A stretch of 64,000 nt of DNA from Acanthococcus lagerstroemiae (taxonomy: Eukaryota; Arthropoda; Insecta; Hemiptera; Eriococcidae): positions 12,152,001 to 12,216,000 of the forward strand of contig CM063114.1 in assembly GCA_031841125.1 (NCBI GenBank). The letters are read 5' to 3'. Position 1 is the stretch's first letter. Each line of letters opens with the position of its first letter. The notes under the pieces were generated by a model. It was not told the DNA's origin. It did not search any database and saw only the letters and a program-made list of their open reading frames with translations. Made by a program: the position numbers and the translations under genes. Of this stretch, positions 37,201 through 49,200 are shown piece after piece.

Positions 37201-40200
37201 ATATTTTGAACATTTTCAGAATCTGTCATAAAAATTGTTCAAACCGGTCTCTATTACGTTCTAAGCATATTTTGGCCCTTGAATTACTGAAATAGTAGAC
37301 GCTTCCAGCGCATATGTATTATATAAGAATTCGATTTGTGACTATTTTTCAGAAGTTACTAAAAATGCATCGTCTCTTACAGGCGAAAAAAATCTTTCAC
37401 TTAGTGACGTCATAACATTACAGGTTGCGTTCGAAGTGAGCAAACCTCTGTACCCATAATAACCTTGGCTTTATCCCTTAGGCTTATCAGTCAAGGTCAT
37501 TAGTTTTTGGCTGAAGCTTTAGTTTTTCTGAATAGCTTAATCAACTCTGGGCAAATCATTAACTTTATTTAAACATGACGTCATGATTTCGTAACATACG
37601 AGCAGAGTGCGGCATAATGTAAATGCATATTTGTGACGCGCCATGAGAAACCATACCTTCGGGTGAAAAAGTTGCTTTCAAGAAAAACGCCAAAACACGT
37701 TGAAAAATTGATTTTGATCAAAAATGACTTTTTGCCGGAAATGTGTTCTAGAGTATCTGAAGAATATTTGAGGCACCCACACTCGCTTGTTTCGTTGTTT
37801 ATTAGTTTGATTTTTATAATTTTTGTAAAAAAAAATTTTTTTTCCTGAATTTTTTTCTATGATAGATTTTTTTTATAATCAACGTCATTTACATACATCT
37901 TTTTTATAATAAACTTTATTTGCATACATTTGTCAGTTTTATTTTAACAAACCTGAAACCTACACCACTGAATTCTTCATAAAATTTTACTCGGGTGGAG
38001 GGGGAGGGGGGGGGGCTAATTTTCAATCATAATCCCTTCGAAGAACTTGGTAATTTAAGCAATGTCCGAACGAAAAACTTTAAAGCTGTTTTTCTCGAAA
38101 AGTACTTTTTAGTAGTTTCCAACTTCAAAATGGCATATCTCTGAGAATTTTGCTCCGATTGAGCTGCGGTTTGCGGCATTGGATTCTCCATACTTTTCTC
38201 TATTAGAATCAGTCAAAATTTCATTTTCGACCCTCTTCACCCAAAGGTATATGGTTTCTCATGGCGCGTCACATTTTTCAAATCATCTCTGATCCCAAAA
38301 GTGATAAAAAATATGTTTTCCTTTCAGAAAAATCCTTGCATTCTGAACCTCATTTCATTTTGCATATTTTACATATTTGGGGTAAAAATGCATATTTTTA
38401 CACAGTGGCCAGTTTTTTCTAAAAAAAAATCCCTGATTCTTTCCAAACATTTCCAGTTTTTTCCCCAGATTTTTCCAGTCCATTTTCCAACTTTTTCATA
38501 ACAAATTGTTTAAAAGAAAGAAAGTTCAATTGAATCTGACAGAGAAAATTGCACAATACTTTCACATCATTAAATTTTCTTTAAAATTCCCCGACTTTTC
38601 TCTGATTTCTCCAGCAGGGTTGCCACTTTTTTTCAGGATTGGTTTTCCCTGACTTTTCCCGGTTTTCCAGGCCAAATTTTTAATTTTTTCCATACCTTTT
38701 TTACAGGATTCCGAGAAAGCCCAGAGGGAGGAGAGTCACAGAAATTTTTTACAATACAAATAAAAAAAGTTTACTCTGATAAAATACGAACTCATTTCTT
38801 ATTTTCAGAAAATTTCCCTGACTTAAATGAAAATTCCCTGACTTTTCCCTGACTGACCAAATTCCCTGACTTTTCCCGGTTTTCCAGAAAGTGGCAACCC
38901 TGTCCAGGTGTGCTCATTTTCCCTGACTTTTCTCGGTCTTCCAGAAACTGGTCACCCTGTTTTACATACTTCGTGTTGTTCTTTGTTTTTGTTCTGAACA
39001 CAACATATTTTTTACATATTTTGGCAAATTCAAGAACATTATCCAAAATGCGGCTATTTTGCGTTTTATCCTATTGAAAAAATCGACTCATGTTAGAAAG
39101 AAAAAAAAAAGTTTAAAACATTTTTTCTAGCAAATTTTTTTTTGGCTGTTTGAGCATACTCAGGGCAATGTAACAGTGTTCTTCGTTTTACAATTCAATT
39201 TATTTACCAAATTAAAGGTTTTTCGCGATGTACTGCAGCAGAAAAATTCAACTTCGGCTTTTGGTATAAACTTTTGACCTTGAGAAAATACAAGGCTTAA
39301 TACAGTTTTCAGCTTTCGGCTTTTCACTGTCGCCATACATTTTCTCGGGATAACAAAAAGCTGACTTCTCGCTTCTGGCTTGATAGAAAATTTGGCTGAA
39401 TACAACTTTCAGCTTTCGGCTGGCTGCAATACACTCGTTTTTCGAGATGATTGTCTCTTTTATTATTTTTTAATATCCCAGTTTTATTCAATTTTCTTAT
39501 GCGTTTCACGTTAAAATAAAATTTGAACAACAATTATGAATGGGGCAGTTAAAAAGCTGTAAAATGATACCTATAATGATTTTATATATTTCTACATATT
39601 TCTAGGAAAAACGCATACTACATATTTTAGCAATACTTGGGGTAAAAAAAAGTCATATTTTATGCATATTTGGGTAATTTTTTTTGGCATATTATGCCGC
39701 ACTCTACATAGAAGTGATACGCTATTGAAAACTTTTCCCTCCCTCGCCAGTTTCAATACAATAATAGCACTACTTTGCTCCAAGGTATCGACATAGAACT
39801 GAGAAACAGAAATTGCTGTGACTGATCCGACTCTGATCGACAGACATTGGTAGTCTTGATAAGCTTAAAAATGACATTTTCAGCAAGCTCTGGCAGGTAG
39901 TCTGGCGGATATCTCAGCCAGCTACAGAGCCAACACTCTGAGACTGGTAGCACTTAATACCTTGCAATGCAGAGTACAAAGCTAACACTTCAGCTAGAAT
40001 GTCATTTCGACATTTCTGGGCAGCGAAGCTTAACAAAAGCTATTCTGCGGATCAGACTGATACTCATTTATCACAACTGATTAGCATAAATAATTATTAC
40101 CTATAACCTATAATATACTTAGTGCTGGTTGTAATAGATCGAATACAAAAGTAGTCTGAAGAAGTGCAACGAAACAACAACACAAACACACGAAAGACAG

Positions 40201-43200
40201 AAAAAGAAGAACTTTCTTCACTGAATAATATCGCTAGAAAATTTTCAACTGAAAATTATTCAAAGCGGTTGTCCAAATACCGCCGCATCAAACGTTATTT
40301 GTCACTGTAACGACCAAATACAACAGTGATTAGTGTTGAAATAGACTAATTACGCACCTGCATACTGGAGCATTGGTTTCAGTTCGACATCCTCCTCCAA
40401 TTCCGGAGATTCTCTCGACGGTACATTAACATACCGTGGTTCTTCGCCGGCCGAGTACACAGGAGGATTGAGTAACGCGAGGTAGTCAACGGAATTGTTC
40501 ATGTCCGCGTTCATTTTAAGGTACATTTCATTTAGATTAGTATAATGCTGACATGAAAAAGAAAACAGAAAATAATAAATCAAAATCAATTCATAACTCC
40601 TATACATCCGCTTTTGATCTATGATGTGAGTAAACAACCAAATGTGGATCACTATTCCATTCATCGAATTTCATTACTCTATATAGACAACTCGCTGTGT
40701 GGCTAATTGGTAATTGCCCGCTTCGCAATCCTTGCGTTTCGGGTTCGAGTCCCACCAACGCCGGAAAACTAGTGATATTCGAATACCCTATCCTAGCGAA
40801 CATATAGCGACTACAGTATCAATCGAAGTGGAAAACATAGCGCGTCCTGTAACTCCAGCAAGGCATTACGATCGCAGGGCGTGTTACAACCAGATCAGAA
40901 AGATCGGTACTGTGCGTGTGCATACCGTGAACAGCTCAGCCAACGTTGTGAAACAGGTGGCTAGTAAGCGTACTACCGCTGCATACTTCGACACACAGAA
41001 GGAAAACTCTAACGCAACAAAACCGTGGGGATAGCAACGGCAAACTACTCTGGCAACGGCCGAATTGCGCCAAATATAGTCTGAATTGCGCCTACTTCGG
41101 ATAATACGATGGACCGAATTGCGCCGCGATTAATCGGAACGCCTTGTAGAAGAATCATTCTTCTCATCACACTGTATGCAGACTTCGAACCGCAATAAGC
41201 ATAGCACGATATGCTGGAGGTCCGGGCACGCACCGAAACCAGAAACACACCTATCGAGCAGGAGCTGGCGGCAACAATCTACGCTCGTGACATGTCCTTC
41301 GTCAGGGCGAATTGAAACATTACAAACGGTACTCGTTCGCCGAACAATAAGTCGCCTCCGTAGTGGAGAAGAGGAAGAAACCTCGATCCACATCATATGT
41401 CAATGCCCAGCAGTAGCCGGGACAAGACGCGAAGCACTGGGACTAGAGTATCCAGCACCCAGTGAAGTCAAAGGAATAGAACTCAGCAAAATTCTCACTT
41501 TGGCTATAAAAGTGAGGCTACTGAGCCCGTTGTTCAAGGCATACCCTTCCAAGAAGGAGATAACCCCATCGAAGTTGCAATAAGCGCTGGCGAATTGGTC
41601 GGCGTTAATCTGGATCCAAGGGACATTGACGACACCGGCAGGCCTGAAGAGAGTGGGGTAAGTGCGTATTTTGTCCGAGGGCCCGGGAAAGCTGGGAGCC
41701 CGGCAGAGAGGAAAAATTCTACGAAAATTTCCCTCGCTAAAGTTTGTTATGAGAAAAGGGGCCTCTTTTATTTCTAGCCTCAGGCCCAGACGAGGCTCTC
41801 TACGGGCCTGTTGGGCTCAAGAGCAAGAATGAAAAGACACCACCGCTGTTTCAGTCATTTATTTTCAACTGACTCTTCGCTCTTGCGTTTTTCTGGTACT
41901 GACACCGCATCAGCCTGTGGCCGATTAAAGGAACGCGGCTGCCGGTCTGCGCATTCTGGCCTGCCTCGGGCTCTTAATTTCTTCCTGAAGGTCAAATCCT
42001 TGCATTTTCTGTCCTCTGTAGGCCTAACACCAGCAGGTTCCTCCTCGCGGACATCAGCCGTACGCGTATTACTTGGAGAAGAGGGAAACATGGCGCAATG
42101 TTTGTATCAGGAACTTTTTATTTTTCATTACCTTCTTCATCCACGAATTTCACTTTTACTTTCTTCCTCCGCGCACGATCTCCTCCACCTTTTTCAAGTT
42201 CTGCTAAGTATAACAGACTGAGCAGGGGAGGAGTCCAGCCCAAAATTTGATAATTCGCCCTCATAGTGGGGAGGCATTTGTTACCTCCCACATGAGTAAA
42301 TTATGCAATTAGTAATTGGCCATGCCTTCGGCGTCCTGGGGTCTTTCCCCCTTGGTGCGTGGAAATTTATCCGTTCCGTGGCTGGCAGCGAGGGTTTCAA
42401 TGCTGAGGAGGACTGGCAACATTCGATTGTATTTCTCTCTGCTACTCAGCGTTCTCTTCATGGTACATTCCTCATCTCTACTCAAGTCTGCTTCTGCCGA
42501 CACTGTGTCAAGGTTCTGTTGTCGCCAGAGAAGCCGTGAGATTCTCGCTGGTACAATTTTTACGATAGCGTGAATGAAATAGAGACACTTGGAATATGCA
42601 CGTATTAGTCGTGTTCTCGTTTGAGTAGGATATGGCGGCATCGAGATTGGTTATTACAGAAGAAAGTACAGGTACAGGTTGTTATAAGAGATAATACTGA
42701 AGTGAACTATCATCCAGTCCGTAGAACTGTACCGACAAATATCACCAACCTTCAAACAATGTGCAGTACACCTGCAGATCATGCTACTTACGATTCTCCA
42801 CTTGAAGAAGACCTCATTTTCAACTGGAACTTCCCAAAATTTGAAATTATTACAGATCACTATTGCAGGACCGGATTAAGAGATTTCGGCTGGGGGGCCA
42901 GCGGTGGTGGGGGCCCTAAACGCGACGGCTTCGTAATATAGTTTTTTTAAAATTCGATTATATTGGGCAAATACAATACGAGCAACTATCGTCACGTCGT
43001 AAATGTAAAAACAGGAGTAGTTTATAGGCACACGCAATTAATAGTTATATTTATCTTCCGTGGAAATGATGGTCTGCATTCGCACTGTTGTGCCGTCTTC
43101 CGACTCTTAAGCGCGCACCAGAGGGCCGTCACTAACGCGCAGCGAATCCCACTGAGCCCATAGAGCTTTCAGCTCGCGTGACTGATTCAAAATTTCCTGC

Positions 43201-46200
43201 CACGGTGGTCTTTCGCCTGCTTGCTTGGCCAGTAGCATCCGACCAACGACTTCATCCCCTAGCTGATCTTTCTTCAGTGCATCACTGGACTGCAGCGATA
43301 CCCGCTTAACGGACGCAACTTCCTTCTCCAGTCGCTGACAAAACCGACAGTCTGCAGGCCACGGTCGCCTCGACAGTCCGTCCGCGTTTCCATGGCTTTT
43401 GCCTTTCCGGAACTGCATTTCGCAGGAATACTTCTGTAACTGCTGAAGCCACCTCGCGATCTGTCCCTCAGGATATCTGAAAGACAGGAGCCACTGTAAT
43501 GCCGAATGGTCAGTCCGGAGAATAAATTTCTGGCCATACAGATACTTGTGAAATTGGCGCAAAGTTTTGACCACAGCGAGGAGCTCTCTCCTAGCGACAT
43601 AGTAGTTCCGCTCAGGCAGCGAAAGAGACTTGCTGTAGTAAGCAATGACGCGCTCATTCCCATCTTCCAGCTGGGCGAGTACACCTCCAATGGCTGTGTC
43701 GCTGGCGTCTGTGCCCACAATGAATGGCTGCTCCGGCTTTGGAAAAGCCAAAACAGGAGCTGTACACAACAGATTCTCCAATTTCTCAAAGGCTTCTGTG
43801 CACTTATCTGTCCAGACAAAATCCCGGCGATCTTTTGTTAGCTGATGCAGCGGTCGGGCAATACCAGCGAAGTCTCAGATGTACCTTCGGTAGTACGAAC
43901 AGAATCCGAGGAAGCTCCTGGTCTAACGCTTGTCCACTGGAACTGGCCACTTTTCCACTGCAGATAGCTTATCTGGGTCGGATCGGATTCCTTCATTGGA
44001 GATGACAGGGCCCATAAATCGTACCTCCTTCTGGGCCAGGGAACACTTCTTGGGTGACAGCTTCAACCCGGCACTCTGGAACCTGGAGAAAACCTGCCTG
44101 ACCTTATCTACGTGTGGCTGCAGGGTAGATCCTCCGAAGATGACGACATCATCGAGGTACAATAGGCAGATCTTGCCTAGTAAGCCTCGCAGGACTGTCT
44201 CCATCAAACGCTCGAATGTAGTTGGCGCATTACACAGTCCAAAGGGCATCACTGTGCACTGCCAGAGTTCGGAACCAGTTGAGAACGCTGTCTTCTCTTT
44301 ATCCTCTCGGTGAAGGATCACTTGGTGGTAACCACTCTTCAAATCCCCTGTGGTATACCACTCGCTTCCACCTAGTAGATCCAGTGTGTCGTCGATCCGC
44401 GGCAATGGGAAACCGTCTTTCTTCCCGTGCAACCTCTAGCTCCAGGGCTTGCGTCAAAGCAGTCCGAGAGTTTCGGTGGTTGCCAACTCTCACCATCATC
44501 TGGATTTGTTCATTCTTGATTCCATCGATGAAGGCTGAGACCGCAATCTCCTCTTTGAAATCTTCAGAGGATGTCGGATAAGCAGCATTGGGGAGGCGAA
44601 CTACCTCTGGCTGAAAAGCTTGAAGCGACTCACCCGGCCTCTGTGACCGCCACTTTAATGCCCGCTGGTGCACTGGCTTCATATGGGCTTGGCCATATCG
44701 GCGTTCCAAGGCTTCCACCAGCTTCTGGAGATTTCTCTGGCCCTCGGTTGGAACTGTTTTCAGCACGTCCATTGCGACTCCTCGCAGGTTGACGACCAAT
44801 GCTGTGGCCTTCGTCGCCTCATCCCAGCCATTATTGGCAGCCGCTGCCTCGAACTGAACCAGGTAGGTCTCCCATGAATACTGCCCATCGAACGTCGGCG
44901 TTTTCACTTTCATTGAGCCACTACCACTCGTAGCTGAAACCATTTGGTATGGTTGACTGACTGGAGCCTCCACTGACGATGCACCAGCGGCTGAATCCAT
45001 CTGGGTAGGCTGCTGGTTACCTGGAGGTACTGCTACTGAAGCTGTGGTGCGGCCAGCCCGCAGTTCCTCCAGTTCTTTCTGTAGTTGAGCCACAATTTTC
45101 TTCTGGTCTTCCACCTCCCTCGACTGATCTTCTATTTTCTGGGCCAAAGGCTCGATTTTCTCATCTATCTTCTTATCCAGTCCTTGAACGATTACCTGTG
45201 ACTATTCTTCCATTCTCTTGGCCTGATCAGTTTCCAGGTCATCCATCTTCTTGGCTTGCTCAGTCTTCATTTCTGCCATTGTCGAAACGCGTCGATCTTT
45301 CTTCGCTCATCTCGAATGTTCGGGATTATTCACCACAGTATAGTTAAATTTAAATTCTAAATTATTACAAGTACTACGCCCTATAGTAACTTATTTGTAA
45401 AAGCTTATCCGTGTGGCAATAACAAACTGCACTATAGAAATACGTTTTCGGTTTTTTTTTCTTCACTTCTGCCCTTTTTTTTCTCCCCCCCCCCTAATGT
45501 GGTGGAGGCCCCATTTTGGTGGAGGCCCAGGGCCATGGCCCCCTGGCCCCCTCCTTAAACCGGCCCTGCTATTGGCTTGCCTTTCTTGCTTACACCACAT
45601 TGCACTTCCACTTTTACGAGTACGAGGTGAAATGTATCTCAATCGACAGATCACTCAACATAAAAAAGTGAAATGAGAGAAAGGTATAGGCTACAAACCC
45701 ATAAACAGTATGAGCCTACGAACTGATAAGATGGCTAAGAATTAATGTATGTACTGGCATGCCTGAAGCAGTTGGACGTGTCTCATAGTCTGCAAGGCGC
45801 TACGGAAATTTGTGGTCTTCAGCATTGAGCTATTCAACACTCACCAGGGTCGCTGGTGTCGTTCACATATACACACCATTACTAACATACAAAGAAACCT
45901 GATATGAAATGCGTGCTGATAACAAACATGGGGGGGACTCGGAATTCGTTTCATGGAGTTTTCTGAGAAAATTCAAAATTATGTGTATTTGTAGTTCATT
46001 GTATGCCAAGTCGATGAACTTAATCAGAATCTTCAATTCAACTTTCATTATTCGAAAATCTCGATGCAATCCAAATTCCTTAAGTAAAACGAGCTCCACA
46101 TACCTCAATTCAGTTAGTTAGTAAAACTTGTATCAGATGTCAGCCACTCTGCTTTCTCGTTCTTGCGGGCGTATGAATCGTTCGCGGCGCAGTTCTACCG

Positions 46201-49200
46201 GAAAAGCTTACATACCTCTGCGTAATTTGACCTATACCTTTTCTGTTGCTAGGCGCAATTCAGCCTACATCTTTTTTACTCTCCAGCGCAATTTGGCCTA
46301 TACTTTTTCGTTGTTCGACGCAGTTGATAGCTCAAACCCGGAACTATAACAAGCATAACTCATCGCTTGCGGACCTAACACATTAGATCTATGATCTACA
46401 GTTGAAGGGTAAAAAATCAAAACTCACATTTGCCATTATACTTCAAGGGCGCAAATAGGCAAAATACTGTACAGGGGTGCAGGAATATCTTTGCTGCGCC
46501 TGTGAACGTGGAGTATGTTATACGTTTAGGTGCACCCGTGTACAGTGTTTTGACTATTTGCGCTCTTGAAGTAAAATATGAGTTTTGATTTTTTTACTCT
46601 TCAATTGGTAAGTTCTGATAAGGTTTCAAAAGCATCTCACATACACTTGTACATGATCTATTTCAAGTGGATGTAGTAGACTGATCCACTATTGGTACTT
46701 TTATGAAAGCCTATTCCCCTCACAATTCATATGGGCTTGGCCATATCGGCGTTCCAAGGCTTCCACCAGCTTCTGGAGATTTCTCTGGCCCTCGGTTGGA
46801 ACTGTTTTCAGCACGTCCATTGCGACTCCTCGCAGGTTGACGACCAATGCTGTGGCCTTCGTCGCCTCATCCCAGCCATTATTGGCAGCCGCTGCCTCGA
46901 ACTGAACCAGGTAGGTCTCCCATGAATACTGCCCATCGAACGTCGGCGTTTTCACTTTCATTGAGCCACTACCACTCGTAGCTGAAACCATTTGGTATGG
47001 TTGACTGACTGGAGCCTCCACTGACGATGCACCAGCGGCTGAATCCATCTGGGTAGGCTGCTGGTTACCTGGAGGTACTGCTACTGAAGCTGTGGCGCGG
47101 CCAGCCCGCAGTTCCTCCAGTTCTTTCTGTAGCTGAGCCACAATTTTCTTCTGGTCTTCCACCTCCCTCGACTGATCTTCTATTTTCTGGGCCAAAGACT
47201 CGATTTTCTCATCTATCTTCTTATCCAGTCCTTGAACGATTACCTGTGACTATTCTTCCATTCTCTTGGCCTGATCAGTTTCCAGGTCATCCATCTTCTT
47301 GCTCAGTCTTCAAGTCATCCATCTTCTTGGCTTGCTCAGTCTTCATTTCTGCCATTGTCGAAACGCGTCGATCTTTCTTCGCTCATCTCGAATGTTCGGG
47401 ATTATTCACCACAGTATAGTTAAATTTAAATTCTAAATTATTACAAGTACTACGCCCTATAGTAACTTATTTGTAAAAGCTTATCCGTGTGGCAATAACG
47501 AACTGCATTTTAGAAATACGTTTTCGGTTTTTTTTTCCCTTCACTTCTTCCCTTTTTTTTCTCCCCCCCCCCACTAATGTGGCGGAGGCCCCATTTTGGT
47601 GGAGGCCCGGGGCCTTGGCCCCCTCCTTAAACCGGCCCTGCTATTGGCTTGCCTTTCTTGCTTACACCACATTGCACTTCCACTTTTACGAGTACGAGGT
47701 GAAATGTATCTCGATCGACAGATCACTCAACATAAAAAAGTGAAATGAGAGAAAGGTATAGGCTACAAACCCATAAACAGTATGAGCCTACGAACTGATA
47801 AGATGGCTAAGAATTAATGTATGTACTGGCATGCCTGAAGCAGTTGGACGTGTCTCATAGTCTGCAAGGCGCTACGGAAATTTGTGGTCTTCAGCATTGA
47901 GCTATTCAACACTCACCAGGGTCGCTGGTGTCGTTCACATATACACACCATTACTAACATACAAAGAAACCTGATATGAAATGCGTGCTGATAACAAACA
48001 TGGGGGGGACTCGGAATTCGTTTCATGGAGTTTTCTGAGAAAATTCAAAATTATGTGTATTTGTAGTTCATTGTATGCCAAGTCGATGAACTTAATCAGA
48101 ATCTTCAATTCAACTTTCATTATTCGAAAATCTCGATGCAATCCAAATTCCTTAAGTAAAACGAGCTCCACATACCTCAATTCAGTTAGTTAGTAAAACT
48201 TGTATCAGATGTCAGCCACTCTGCTTTCTCGTTCTTGCGGGCGTATGAATCGTTCGCGGCGCAGTTCTACCGGAAAAGCTTACATACCTCTGCGTAATTT
48301 GACCTATACCTTTTCTGTTGCTAGGCGCAATTAAGCCTACATCTTTTTTACTCTCCAGCGCAATTTGGCCTATACTTTTTCGTTGTTCGACGCAGTTGAT
48401 AGCTCAAACCCGGAACTATAACAAGCATAACTCATCGCTTGCGGACCTAACACATTAGATCTATGATCTACAGTTGAAGGGTAAAAAATCAAAACTCACA
48501 TTTGCCATTATACTTCAAGGGCGCAAATAGGCAAAATACTGTACAGGGGTGCAGGAATATCTTTGCTGCGCCTGTGAACGTGGAGTATGTTATACGTTTA
48601 GGTGCACCCGTGTACAGTGTTTTGACTATTTGCGCTCTTGAAGTAAAATATGAGTTTTGATTTTTTTACTCTTCAATTGGTAAGTTCTGATAAGGTTTCA
48701 AAAGCATCTCACATACACTTGTACATGATCTATTTCAAGTGGATGTAGTAGACTGATCCACTATTGGTACTTTTATGAAAGCCTATTCCCCTCACAAATT
48801 GTGGCACTTATTTGTGAGCGTCGCCTTGGACACTGAAAATTCCACAAAGAGTCCTAATCTATTTTGGTCATCTGGGATTCGCCTGTACTCAACACCCAGT
48901 CGACTAACTTCTCAACCAGGTCTGATCATTTTATTAAACGTGTTAACATAGAACTTCCGCTTAGTCTCCGCTAGGTACGAGTGCGTCGTCTCAAAATATA
49001 GTTTCCACTTTGATTTATATTTGTATCAGACCATACGCACTTCATTCAGGGTTACTCCTGCGACTGGTGGTTCTTGATTGCTTCTAAGGACATTCGTTCC
49101 ATCGGCTCGAACCTCAATAGTCGTGAAATGAAATCTTTTGCCAGATGTATAATAATCGCAGGCCATTTTACATTCACTTTTTTAATTTCTTCAAACATCA

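Larger units (their letters stand above)
37603..39707. mobile_element. TIR element with ends AGAGTGCGGCATAAT, about 2.1 kb
   Basis: The left end AGAGTGCGGCATAATG and right end ATTATGCCGCACTCT are inverted copies. Both subterminal zones have TGCATATTT. Two smaller TIR elements (37633-38272 and 38615-38904) lie inside. No transposase seen. Confidence 0.55.
44678..46725. repeat. 2-kb tandem duplication, unit 1
   Basis: Unit 1 is repeated directly as 46726-48797. Both hold gag 5' sequence, a C-rich MITE end, GCGCAATTT-type repeats and hairpin H4, and both end with CTATTCCCCTCACAA. The offset between copies is 2,048-2,076 bases with few changes, so the event is recent. Confidence 0.93.
46726..48797. 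repeat. 2-kb tandem duplication, unit 2
   Basis: Second unit; the junction joins CACAA directly to TTCATATGGGC. Confidence 0.93.

Noticed and set aside
40693..40765. Functional tRNA gene
   Set aside because: The B box is perfect, but the stems do not close as a clean cloverleaf, and the sequence continues into a SINE body present at another locus.
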